NCBI GenBank assembly: GCA_050288625.1 | Contig: JBNKEE010000020.1 | Location: forward strand, 40,200-104,199 | DNA length: 64,000 bases | Direction of reading: 5' to 3' | DNA from: JAAGZL01 sp050288625 | Lineage (GTDB): Bacteria; Pseudomonadota; Gammaproteobacteria; Chromatiales; Chromatiaceae | Shown here: positions 26,585-35,141 of the stretch, in pieces | How the letters are laid out: each line of letters starts with the position of its first letter | Numbering within the stretch: the first letter of the stretch is position 1 | Program-made: the position numbers and the translations under genes | Notes under the pieces: generated by a model | Told to the model about the DNA's origin: nothing | The model's database searches: none | Seen by the model: only the letters and a program-made list of their open reading frames with translations

Positions 26585-28381
26585 TTAATCCTCCTTTTCC
26601 TTGCTCAGTGCCGCATGGATACTGGCGGCTACACGGTGACCGTCGGCCACGGCCGAGACTACGTCCGGACCGCGCACCATATCACCTGCCGCCCACAGCC
26701 AATCCTCGCTGCTACGTCCGCCTGCATCCACCTGTAAGCGGCCGCGCTCCCACTCCAGTCTCTCGGTGAGTTCATCACCCAATAGCGACGTGTCACTCAT
26801 CTGACCTATGGCCTCGATTACCATCTCACCGGCATGGAACTGCTCGTCGCTCTCATCATAGCTGGGTGCGAAGCGACCCTGTTGGTCGAAGATCGACTTT
26901 ACATGCCAAGTGGTCAGGCCGGTGACCTTGTCGTTCTCTATCACCACCTGCTGCGGACCACGGGCGTCGAAGATATTTATGCCTTCTTCCTTGGCCTCTT
27001 TGACCTCGTCCGGGTCGGCCAGGAAATGATCAAAGTCTTCCAGGGCGGTCACCGTAACCTTCACTTCACCGAATTTCTGTTTCTGCAGGCGTGCCAATGT
27101 GCGAGCGATATCCATAGCCACGTTGCCACCACCGATTACCACCACGCTACGCGGGGTACCGAACTCTTCACCTGCAGTGGCTTTGCGTAGCAGATCGACA
27201 GATTTCCTAACGTCTGGATGATCGGTGCCGGGGACGCGGGTGGCACGACCCAGTTGCAGGCCCAGGGCGACCAGCACTGCGTCGTGATTCGAGTGCAGTT
27301 CATCCAGGGTGACATCGGTGCCGATTCTGGTGTTGCAGCGGATCTCTACACCCAGGGAACGGATCATATCCACGTCCTGATCGATGATCTCATAGGGCAG
27401 GCGATACTCTGGTATACCCCAGCGCGTCATGCCACCAGGCTTGTCCTGGGCTTCGAACACCGTGACGCTATGGCCCAGCTTGGCCAGGTCAAAGGCGGCG
27501 GTCAGGCCGGAGGGACCACCGCCGATGATGGCCACCTTCTTGCCGGTGGCAGGTGCTATGGTTCCGATGGCGCTGCGGATCTGTTCAACCGTTACATTGT
27601 CCATGATATGTCGTTTTAGCCAGCGGATGGCGATGGGGTCACCTTCGTGACCGGCGGCGCATGCAGTTTCACACCGGTGGGTACAGACACGTCCGCAGAT
27701 ACCAGAGAAGGGATTGGAGTCGTACAGCAGAGCGACACCGCGCTGATAGTCGCCGTCACGGATGGCCTCAATATACTGTGGTACCGCCATGTGGGTGGGG
27801 CAGGTTGCCACGCACAGTCCGCAAGCGACACAGCGGTCCGCCTCCAGTCTGGCTTGGGCGATGCCATAGCCATGTACAATCTCGTCGAAGTTGTCGATAC
27901 GCTGCTCCGGCTCCATCTCACCCATGTGTTCCCGCGTTTCTTCGGTCAGACGATGACCTTCGGGACGACGGTATCCGAGTTCGGCATTGTCCCAGTGCTT
28001 GGCGTCAATACCGGGGATAAAACAGAATACATCCGGATCGGAGTCCACCCATTTATATTCATTAGACATGGACAGAGAAGCGGTCATACAGACATCTACA
28101 CACAGGGCGCACCAGCAGCAACGTCCGTAATCGATGCGCGGGCGCAGGCCGGAATCACCATCCTTAGTCTCACATTGCAGTGCCGGCACCATATCTATAG
28201 CGGCATTCTGGCAGATGGCCTCGCAGGTACCGCAGCCAATGCACCTATCGATATCGTTCTGATGAAAGCCGCGATAACGTGCGGAACCGGGACGCTCGGT
28301 GAGCGGGTCGCGGATGGTTACCGGGTCGCGCAACAGATACTTCCACGCGGTAAAGGGAGAGAGGAGATTGCGTACACTCAT
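26585..28381 (-). CDS. Fused NuoI-like ferredoxin / GltD-like FAD-NAD(P)H oxidoreductase
   Basis: A 598-aa cytosolic electron-input subunit. Residues about 35-110 form an NuoI/MbxN-like domain with two [4Fe-4S] sites (CIGCGTCEAIC and CCWCALCVDVC). Residues about 175-240 form the second Fe-S domain of GltD/NfnB type (CVACGLCVATC, then CGRVCTHRCETAC). The rest is a two-dinucleotide-fold flavoprotein with IIGGGPSGLTAA (FAD, about 278) and VIGGGNVAMDIA (NAD(P)H, about 418), ending with WAAGDMVRGPDVV. Its start overlaps the NuoD-like stop by 4 bp. It replaces NuoEFG in this complex. Whether NADH or NADPH is used cannot be read. Confidence 0.9.
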   Translation of the reverse strand: MSVRNLLSPFTAWKYLLRDPVTIRDPLTERPGSARYRGFHQNDIDRCIGCGTCEAICQNAAIDMVPALQCETKDGDSGLRPRIDYGRCCWCALCVDVCMTASLSMSNEYKWVDSDPDVFCFIPGIDAKHWDNAELGYRRPEGHRLTEETREHMGEMEPEQRIDNFDEIVHGYGIAQARLEADRCVACGLCVATCPTHMAVPQYIEAIRDGDYQRGVALLYDSNPFSGICGRVCTHRCETACAAGHEGDPIAIRWLKRHIMDNVTVEQIRSAIGTIAPATGKKVAIIGGGPSGLTAAFDLAKLGHSVTVFEAQDKPGGMTRWGIPEYRLPYEIIDQDVDMIRSLGVEIRCNTRIGTDVTLDELHSNHDAVLVALGLQLGRATRVPGTDHPDVRKSVDLLRKATAGEEFGTPRSVVVIGGGNVAMDIARTLARLQKQKFGEVKVTVTALEDFDHFLADPDEVKEAKEEGINIFDARGPQQVVIENDKVTGLTTWHVKSIFDQQGRFAPSYDESDEQFHAGEMVIEAIGQMSDTSLLGDELTERLEWERGRLQVDAGGRSSEDWLWAAGDMVRGPDVVSAVADGHRVAASIHAALSKEKED

Positions 28382-29553
28382 CGCTCAATCTCCGGTGGGT
28401 AGGTGTGCAGAGAGACCATGAGTCCGGCTACGTCCGCGATGTTCACGTTCACGATCAGCCGTTCCAGCAGGGCCATGGCGTGGGTGTAAGAGGGTCCGCG
28501 CACATTGATGCGGCGCGGGTAGCCGCTGCCGTCAGTTACAACATAGTAGCCATATTCGCCGCGGGAGCATTCACCGCGAATGTAGGTCTCGCCACGCGGG
28601 ATCTTCCAGTGCAGCACGTTGGGGATCTCGGCCATGAGTGTTCCTTTTTGCGGCATCTTGGTCAGGATCTGACGAATCAGATCGATGGAGACCAGCACGT
28701 CGCGGCGGCGCACATCGGCGCGGGTAAAGGCGTCGGAGTCGCTGCCGGTCACCGGCTCGAAATCCAGCTCGGGGTAGACCAGGTATGGCTGGTCCTTGCG
28801 TACGTCCTTGGCCATACCACCAGCGCGGGCACTGGGTCCGGTAACGCCATAACTCTCCATAATGGCCGGGTCGATATAGCCCAACCCCTTGGCGCGTTTC
28901 TGAAACACTGCGTTATGGAACATCACATCTTGTACATCCTGCATGGTGCGTTCGATCTCACATAGAGTCTCCTCCATGCGATCGGCGAAGCCGTCGGGTA
29001 GGCCGTCGCGTACACCACCAGGTAGGATAAACATGTGGTAGATACGGGCGCCGGTGAGTTCTTCAAATCGATCCAGCATCAGATCGCGCACATAGGTGGT
29101 CCACTGGCCGATGACGCCGAGGCCGAAGGCCCCAGACTGACCGCCCAGGTACATCATATAGCTGTTGATGCGGCCCATCTCCAGGATTAGGGTGCGGATC
29201 CAGTTGGCCAGTTCCGGCGCCTGGATGCCAGCCAGCTCTTCTATGGCGGCGGCGTAACAGTATTCGTTGAAGTCAGGCTCCGGTACGCAGATGCGGCAGA
29301 CGATGGGGAAGACCTGTATAAAACTGCGTCGTTCCATCAGCTTTTCGAAACCACGGTGCAGGTAACCGACGTGGGTACGTCCTTCCACCACCTCGTCGCC
29401 GCATACGGTGAGCTCCAGAGACATGTTGCCGGTGATGCCAGGGTGCTGCGGTCCCTGCCATAGCTTGAGGTACTTACCGGAGCTGAGATCGATATCCAGC
29501 GTACCGTCAGGACGCATCTCTGGATATTGGCTGCGGTCAGGTGTGTAACTCAT
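28378..29553 (-). CDS. NuoD/MbxL-like large subunit (incomplete NiFe ligands)
   Basis: A 391-aa homologue of complex I 49-kDa subunit and group 4 hydrogenase large subunits. GPQHPGITGNMSLEL starts the fold, as in NuoD GPQHP. A CxxC pair (VCRIC) stands where hydrogenases have their first NiFe cysteine pair. The C-terminus (VRGPSYTHAMALLER to PPEIER) is complex-I-like and has no CxxC, so a NiFe site is not expected. It is probably a quinone- or disulfide-type reducing site. It overlaps nuoC-like and flavoprotein genes by 4 bp each. Confidence 0.9.
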   Translation of the reverse strand: MSYTPDRSQYPEMRPDGTLDIDLSSGKYLKLWQGPQHPGITGNMSLELTVCGDEVVEGRTHVGYLHRGFEKLMERRSFIQVFPIVCRICVPEPDFNEYCYAAAIEELAGIQAPELANWIRTLILEMGRINSYMMYLGGQSGAFGLGVIGQWTTYVRDLMLDRFEELTGARIYHMFILPGGVRDGLPDGFADRMEETLCEIERTMQDVQDVMFHNAVFQKRAKGLGYIDPAIMESYGVTGPSARAGGMAKDVRKDQPYLVYPELDFEPVTGSDSDAFTRADVRRRDVLVSIDLIRQILTKMPQKGTLMAEIPNVLHWKIPRGETYIRGECSRGEYGYYVVTDGSGYPRRINVRGPSYTHAMALLERLIVNVNIADVAGLMVSLHTYPPEIER

Positions 29554-30101
29554 TTTGCATCACCATCTGGATAAAGTTGCTCTTTCATATACTGCTCCGG
29601 ATCCTGGGTCTCGCGTCCGGGGCGGTGGCGGAAGTTCTCTTGAGAGAACTTCAATGTATCGAAGTCGCGCCGGTAAGGCGGTTTGTCTATCCAGCCCTCC
29701 AGGATGAAATCGTCGTTGATGCGCGGACTGCCGGGGAAGTCGATACCGAACATCTCACGCAGTTCTCGCTGGTAGGTCTCAGCCGTTGGCCAGATGTCGT
29801 GGATGCTATCCATGGTAGCCAGGCCATCCTCCGGACGTTCAATCATGACGCGCACACCAATATCGCACGCCTTCTCCCGATTAGAGAGCAGATAGGTGAG
29901 CTGGAATTGTCCGTCCTCTATCCAGTCCACAGCTGTGAGCAGCACCAGGTGGGTGAAACCTTCATCATTGCGCAACTGCAGCAGCAGGTGACGCAGATGT
30001 TCCTTGGGTACGGTGACGAAGCCAAGGTCTTGGCGCTGTTCGGTCAGTTCACCCAGTGGATGCTCTGCGCTCAGTCGGTTGTATAGATCGCTTAGACTCA
30101 T
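29550..30101 (-). CDS. NuoC-like 30-kDa subunit
   Basis: A 183-aa homologue of complex I 30-kDa subunit. The conserved signature is in WPTAETYQRELREMFGIDFP and GWIDKPPYRRDFDT (equivalent of ERE..DM.G and PLRKDY). It binds the NuoB- and NuoD-like subunits in the peripheral arm. It overlaps the next gene by 4 bp and starts 4 bp after the NuoB-like stop. Confidence 0.92.
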   Translation of the reverse strand: MSLSDLYNRLSAEHPLGELTEQRQDLGFVTVPKEHLRHLLLQLRNDEGFTHLVLLTAVDWIEDGQFQLTYLLSNREKACDIGVRVMIERPEDGLATMDSIHDIWPTAETYQRELREMFGIDFPGSPRINDDFILEGWIDKPPYRRDFDTLKFSQENFRHRPGRETQDPEQYMKEQLYPDGDAK

Positions 30102-30105
30102 TAGG

Positions 30106-30747
30106 TCACCAGTTGTAATCGGGCATATCCCAGTCGTGTATCACCTTCTTCTGGTTGGCCTTATACCAGTCGAAGTTTTCGGCGTATTTGTTGGCACCCT
30201 CGGCCTTACCGGCGCGGATGATCTTTTTCATCTCCTTAAATCCTGCCAGCAGCGCCTCGGGGCGCGGCATACAACCGGCTATATAGAGATCTACCGGCAG
30301 GTAGTCGTCCAGACGTTTGATGGTGTTGTATGCATCCCAGTACATGCCACCGTTGATGGTGCAGGAGCCCAGGCCGATCACATACTTGGGATTTTGCATC
30401 TGCTCATAAGAGCGGATAGCGCGTTTGAGGGTCTTGGTCGACAGATAACCAGAGATGATGAACAGGTTGGACTGGCGTGGTGTGGGGCGCCACTGCACAC
30501 CGTAGCGATAGGCGTCGTAACGCGGCGTCATCAGCGGGCGCATCTCGATGGCGCCGCAACCGGTGCCGAATCCAAGGATCCACAGAGACTCCGCACGTGC
30601 CCAGTTGAAGAAGTCCTCCACGATCTTACTGTAAGCAGCGGGCATCACCGTCGGTGCATCTGTGCAATAGTAATCGTGCAGGGGGTCGACCTCGAACTCC
30701 TGACCGTCCGGTCCCTTGACTATGCGTTTTTCCAGTTCAGGTTTCAT
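30106..30747 (-). CDS. NuoB/MbxJ-like subunit with altered N2 cluster ligand
   Basis: A 213-aa homologue of NuoB from ATG 30747; a 30783 start would overlap the NuoH-like gene. It should carry the terminal [4Fe-4S] cluster next to the NuoD-like site. Where NuoB has a tandem Cys-Cys (ACCAxE) this protein has GTGCGAIEM, so only one of the tandem cysteines remains. The other two ligands are present in GLGSCTINGGMY and IAGCMPRPEAL. Another cysteine is at DYYCTDAP near the N-terminus. Reading the minus strand codon by codon confirms TGC GGC at this site. Confidence 0.9.
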   Translation of the reverse strand: MKPELEKRIVKGPDGQEFEVDPLHDYYCTDAPTVMPAAYSKIVEDFFNWARAESLWILGFGTGCGAIEMRPLMTPRYDAYRYGVQWRPTPRQSNLFIISGYLSTKTLKRAIRSYEQMQNPKYVIGLGSCTINGGMYWDAYNTIKRLDDYLPVDLYIAGCMPRPEALLAGFKEMKKIIRAGKAEGANKYAENFDWYKANQKKVIHDWDMPDYNW

Positions 30748-30754
30748 AATTTGT

Positions 30755-31660
30755 TTACACCAAAATAATCGACAATACGCCAAGCGGCGTCGCCCAGATC
30801 AGGAACCAGCGGATCGACTGCTCCACGCGAAAGCGCGGGAACACCACGCCGACAAAGGCCGACCACAGATAGAGCAGGAACACCTTGAGAAAGAACACTG
30901 GCCAGCTGGCGGCACCACCGAAGAACAGCGCCGAGTAGATTACGATCTTGGCGATGGGGAAGATGGCACGATTGGTCTGCATCATGGCCAGATACGAGGA
31001 GTGATACTCGGTCGGCGGCCCTATGGGTATCTCCTGCGGCGCCAGCACCACATCGAAGGGTGGGCGCATCATGGAGCCAAGAAAAGAGAGCATGGCCGCG
31101 GCCACAGCCAGCGGGTTGGTGAACAGGGTCCAGTTCAGCACGCTGCCCTGTTGGGCGGCCACGATGTCGGTGATAGATAGGGTCTGATACTGCAACGCCA
31201 CTGAGAACACCGCTAAGGCGAATGGCAGTTCTGCCGCGGTGACCTGGGACAGACCGCGGGTAATGCCGATGGCGGAATAGGGGTGGCCGCTCTCGGCCGC
31301 GCCCAGTGCCATACCCAGGGTGCCGAAGAATACGAAATAGAGGGCCAGGATCAGGTCGCCGGCGAAGGAGAAGTTGGAGAACATCTCCGAGCCGTAAATC
31401 GTAGGCACAAATAGCAGCAGACCAACACCACCAGACAGTCTGAATACCGGCCCCAGATAAAACATGACGCCGTGGGTTACCGAACTGCGCAGTCCGTAGT
31501 TCTTGATCACATCCAGATAGACCTGCCATACCGGGATGCCGTGGCGGCGGCCCACGCGGGCGGCGATCTTCTGGATCAGGGCGTTCTGCAGATAGCCGAA
31601 GTTGATGACGATAAACAAGGTCAACAGGGCGTAGGGGATCTTCATCCAGTCAAAGGTCAT
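30755..31660 (-). CDS. NuoH/MbxM-like membrane subunit
   Basis: A 301-aa polytopic membrane protein with about eight hydrophobic segments, homologous to NuoH/HyfC, which connects the peripheral arm to the antiporter arm. Conserved features are KIAARVGRRHGIPVWQVY with the ENxxRxDxxE-region equivalent around GAAESGHPYSAIGITRG, and MRPPFDVVLAPQEIPIGPPTEYHSS. It overlaps the antiporter gene stop by 4 bp and lies 7 bp upstream of the NuoB-like start. Confidence 0.92.
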   Translation of the reverse strand: MTFDWMKIPYALLTLFIVINFGYLQNALIQKIAARVGRRHGIPVWQVYLDVIKNYGLRSSVTHGVMFYLGPVFRLSGGVGLLLFVPTIYGSEMFSNFSFAGDLILALYFVFFGTLGMALGAAESGHPYSAIGITRGLSQVTAAELPFALAVFSVALQYQTLSITDIVAAQQGSVLNWTLFTNPLAVAAAMLSFLGSMMRPPFDVVLAPQEIPIGPPTEYHSSYLAMMQTNRAIFPIAKIVIYSALFFGGAASWPVFFLKVFLLYLWSAFVGVVFPRFRVEQSIRWFLIWATPLGVLSIILV

Positions 31661-34600
31661 GGCATACCCCCGGTGCTCAAGAGAAAGACGACCAGTACAA
31701 AGGCTAGCAGTTGCACAGCGTAGGTCTGGCCGTTGCCGGTGTAGAAACGCCGCGCCAGGTCGGCGCCACTATGTAGGGTATCGGTGACGGCGTCCCAGAA
31801 GCGTGTGACGTAGGGCTGCACCATAAATCCCAACGCCTTGCGATAGGGAGCAAAGAAGTTCCAGGCGAAGTGGGTGGTCTCGGGCCGGAACGGGCGCTCG
31901 GCGGCATAGACGATATTGAACTGCTTGACCTTCTGGGCGCGCCGGTTGACGAACAGCAGCCAGACAAACAGGGACATGAAGATACAGCCGACGATGATCA
32001 TGATCGACACCGGTTCCCAATAGCCGTAGTTACTGCTTATATGTAGGCCTTCCCAACTTAGGCCGCCTTCGGGGAAAAACTGGTTCATGTAGCTGTCTAC
32101 GCGGCGCAGGGCCAGACCTGGCACCACGGCGAATCCCAGCAATAGCACTACATAGATCATCTGGGGCAGGACGATCCAGAAGGGGGCCTCTTTCAGTCTT
32201 CTGTTTTCATCCTTCAATTGTCCAAGGAAGATGGTGTGGATCAGCCGGAACAGATAGAGGAAGGCGATGGGTCCGGAGAAAAATAGGACGATCATGGGTA
32301 GCCGGTATGACGAATCCAAGATGGCGTTGTAGAAGATCCAGCGGCCACCAAAACCGGACAGTGGTGGTACGCCCGACATGGCGATGATACCGATCAACAC
32401 CGCAATGAAAGATAGAGGCATCAGGGAGATCAGCCCGCCCATACGGTACATGGCGCGGGTGCCGGTGCGTTTGGCGATGCCGCCTACCGAGAGGAACAGC
32501 ATCGACTTGTAGATATAGTGGTTGATGACGAATAGCAGAGCCATGAGCCATCCCAGGTGGTTCATCATGGCCAGGCCGAACAGGGCATATCCCATCTGTC
32601 CGATGGAGGAGTAGGCGAGCAGGCGCTTGGCGTCCTCCTGAAAGATGGCCATCAGGTTGCCCAGCAGGGCGGTTATGGCGCCGATCCAGAGCATGAGATA
32701 GGTTAGCTCGACGCCATATAGCTGTTGTTTGCCCATGTGCATAAGCAGGATAAACAGGCCGAACAGTCCGGCCTTGAGCAGGATGCCGGATACCATGGGT
32801 GAGACATCGGTCTCGGCTTCAGCATGAGCTCCTGGTAACCATATATGCAGGCCGATGGCGGCGGTCTTGGTCATGAAACCGACGGCGAGCAGGAGGAACA
32901 CCCAGGGTGCCAGTGTTACTGCCAGATCCTTCAGTGCAGAAAGCTCGATCTGCGGTGCGCCCTGGGCGGCCAGGGCAAAACCGGCCAGGATCAGGAAGGC
33001 GCCACCCAGGGAGAACACCAGATAGGAGAGGGCATGGGGTTCGGAGTGCTTGCCGCGCAGGATCAGAAAATAGGAGCCGATGGTCAGGATCTCCCATGCG
33101 GCAAAAAAGTTAAATGTATCACTAGTCTGGATCAGCATGGTCATGCCGGCGTACATCAGCATGGCCGACGGATAGAAACCGATGCGACGGCCTTTGGCAT
33201 CGAAGCTGGCCAGCAGGGTTATCGCACCCCCGGCCAGAAAGATGACTGCAAAGATCAGGCGCAGGGGATCAAAGCTATCCCAGGTATACGCGAAATAACC
33301 ACTCATGCCTACGATGGCTATAGCGTTCTTAGTCCAGGCCGGTAGCCACTCCAAGAGCAGAAAAATAAGGGCGAACAGTAGTGGCAGCATGGTGAGCAGG
33401 TTGCTCCGTCCCGACAGCTCGCCCCACAGGTAGCCGAGTCCCCATCCGATGACCACGGCGGCTCCGACTGCCATCAGTCCCCCTGTTTCGGTGGACATCT
33501 CTGCTTCTGGTTTATCGCGCTTGATAATGTATCCAAACCAGCGGAACAGATAAGTGGCCTCGATCAGCGCTCCAAACAGGATCATGCCCAGCAGTCCGAT
33601 ACGATCCTCAGCGGCCAGCACATGCACCAATTCCCACTTGGCATAGAAACCGGGGAAGGGTGGCAGTCCAAGCAGCAGGCAGATGAGGCTGGCAAAGGCG
33701 AACAGCAGCAGCGGACGATCACGTAATAGGGTCCAGGCAGTCAGTTCCCTCTCTGTGATTACAGCGGACAGCCAGTAGAGTCCCGCCTTGGCCAGAGCAT
33801 GGGCAACGAGCAGGCCAAGGGCGACGAAGCCGGTGAGATCACCCAACACATCCATCTGACCGATAACCACCAGGATCAGCCCGGTCTGGGCCACTGAGGA
33901 GTAACCGAGCAAACGGCGGTCATTGTGCTGGGGCAGTGCCAGCAGATTACCCACAACGAAACTGACTATACCTATGCCGGTGGCCACGGGTAGCCATTCG
34001 CTGCCACCGATTACTATAAGTTTACCCACGGCATAGAGTGCCGCTGCGGCACCTGCAGCGGAAAATAGGGCCGAGTAGGCAGGATGAGCCGATTCATAGA
34101 TGTCCAGTGCCCAACCGTTGGCCGGTACCGGTTTTAGTTCAGTAGCCAGGGCGATAAACATCAGAAAGAAGGCTATGGCGCCACTGGGCATTAGGCCATG
34201 TGGTAGGTTGGCCATATCATCCAGGTTGAGGGAGCCGGTGGTGTGATAGGCGAATATTATGCCGATTAGCAGCAGGATGCCGATCACCTGAGAGACGACC
34301 AGGTACTTGAAGCCGGCAGCCAGGGCGCGCTCATCATCAGAGAGTAAGATCAGTCCGCCGGTGGCGATGGCCGCCAGTTCGAAGAATACGAACAGGTTGA
34401 AGGCGTCGCGGGTGAGGATGATTCCGCAGTAGGCCATGACCGCAACCAGCAGCACGGCCATGGAGCGTCGGCCCAGGCGCAGCAGTGTAGCGCGCAGGGA
34501 CAAGGTGGAAAGAAAACCGGTAGCGCAAACAATCAGTGTCAATGCCGCCTCGGTCAGGCCCATGCGCAGGTTGATGGCGAAAGGCGGCGGGGTGCCGGCG

Positions 34601-34788
34601 GTAAAGATGAGTACTGGTTCCACGCCGCCCACGGCAAAGGCATATAGCCAACTGGCGGCAATCCAGGTCATAAATCCGAGCGCTACAAGAGTTAGCGTGT
34701 AGCCGGCGTTGCGCCAATCATCCTTAAGAAGTCCCAGCAGAAAGGCGGCAGCAAGAGCTACGGCGATGATGTAGATCGCGCTTACCAT
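31657..34788 (-). CDS. Double antiporter subunit: two fused MrpD/NuoN-like domains
   Basis: A 1043-aa membrane protein that I read as two complete proton-antiporter domains in one chain. Domain 1 (about residues 1-480) has the TM5 Glu in FNLFVFFELAAIATGG and ATELKPVPANGWALDIYESAHP. Domain 2 (about 490-1043) has the TM5 Glu in FNFFAAWEILTIGSYF, the Lys/His helix FMTKTAAIGLHIWLPGAHAEA, and SPMVSGILLKAGL. The Mrp/Mbx systems carry two such domains as separate proteins. It overlaps its neighbours on both sides. Frames on the opposite strand are shadows. Confidence 0.92.
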   Translation of the reverse strand: MVSAIYIIAVALAAAFLLGLLKDDWRNAGYTLTLVALGFMTWIAASWLYAFAVGGVEPVLIFTAGTPPPFAINLRMGLTEAALTLIVCATGFLSTLSLRATLLRLGRRSMAVLLVAVMAYCGIILTRDAFNLFVFFELAAIATGGLILLSDDERALAAGFKYLVVSQVIGILLLIGIIFAYHTTGSLNLDDMANLPHGLMPSGAIAFFLMFIALATELKPVPANGWALDIYESAHPAYSALFSAAGAAAALYAVGKLIVIGGSEWLPVATGIGIVSFVVGNLLALPQHNDRRLLGYSSVAQTGLILVVIGQMDVLGDLTGFVALGLLVAHALAKAGLYWLSAVITERELTAWTLLRDRPLLLFAFASLICLLLGLPPFPGFYAKWELVHVLAAEDRIGLLGMILFGALIEATYLFRWFGYIIKRDKPEAEMSTETGGLMAVGAAVVIGWGLGYLWGELSGRSNLLTMLPLLFALIFLLLEWLPAWTKNAIAIVGMSGYFAYTWDSFDPLRLIFAVIFLAGGAITLLASFDAKGRRIGFYPSAMLMYAGMTMLIQTSDTFNFFAAWEILTIGSYFLILRGKHSEPHALSYLVFSLGGAFLILAGFALAAQGAPQIELSALKDLAVTLAPWVFLLLAVGFMTKTAAIGLHIWLPGAHAEAETDVSPMVSGILLKAGLFGLFILLMHMGKQQLYGVELTYLMLWIGAITALLGNLMAIFQEDAKRLLAYSSIGQMGYALFGLAMMNHLGWLMALLFVINHYIYKSMLFLSVGGIAKRTGTRAMYRMGGLISLMPLSFIAVLIGIIAMSGVPPLSGFGGRWIFYNAILDSSYRLPMIVLFFSGPIAFLYLFRLIHTIFLGQLKDENRRLKEAPFWIVLPQMIYVVLLLGFAVVPGLALRRVDSYMNQFFPEGGLSWEGLHISSNYGYWEPVSIMIIVGCIFMSLFVWLLFVNRRAQKVKQFNIVYAAERPFRPETTHFAWNFFAPYRKALGFMVQPYVTRFWDAVTDTLHSGADLARRFYTGNGQTYAVQLLAFVLVVFLLSTGGMP

Positions 34789-35141
34789 TTCAGCTCCGTA
34801 AATTTAGCTATATCCAGGGAACGTTTCTTCTCATATAGCTTGTAGGCATAGGCCAGCATCAGGGCCGTGATGCCGACGCCGATGACGATAGCGGTCAGCA
34901 CCAGGGCCTGGGGTATCGGATCGATGATGCGTGACGCCGCCTCAGCGGCCGGTACGGCGCTGTCGAGGATAGGTGCGGTGCGTCCTGGTAGATAACCTAC
35001 CGCAACCAGTACGATGTGCACACCGGCATCTGCGATAGTGAATGCGACGATCATGCGCATCAGGTTGCGGTTGGTCAGTGCACCGTACAGGCCGATCAGG
35101 ATCAGGACGAAACCGGTGGCCATGGCGATATGCGCGATCAT
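34782..35141 (-). CDS. mrpC: MrpC/NuoK-like antiporter subunit
   Basis: A 119-aa protein with three TM helices. MrpC signatures are GLYGALTNRNLMRMIVAF and DPIPQALVLTAIVIGVGITAL. NuoK-type helices in complex I help form the proton path. Overlaps of 4-7 bp with both neighbours show coupled translation. Confidence 0.93.
   Translation of the reverse strand: MIAHIAMATGFVLILIGLYGALTNRNLMRMIVAFTIADAGVHIVLVAVGYLPGRTAPILDSAVPAAEAASRIIDPIPQALVLTAIVIGVGITALMLAYAYKLYEKKRSLDIAKFTELKW

Noticed and set aside
28378..29553. Group 4 NiFe hydrogenase large subunit
   Set aside because: Only the N-terminal CxxC pair is present; the C-terminal pair is missing and the C-terminus is complex-I-like, so hydrogenase activity is not supported.
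26597..34702. Long plus-strand frames opposite the Mrp-complex operon
   Set aside because: They are shadows of high-GC coding on the minus strand; the minus-strand genes have overlapping starts and recognised motifs.
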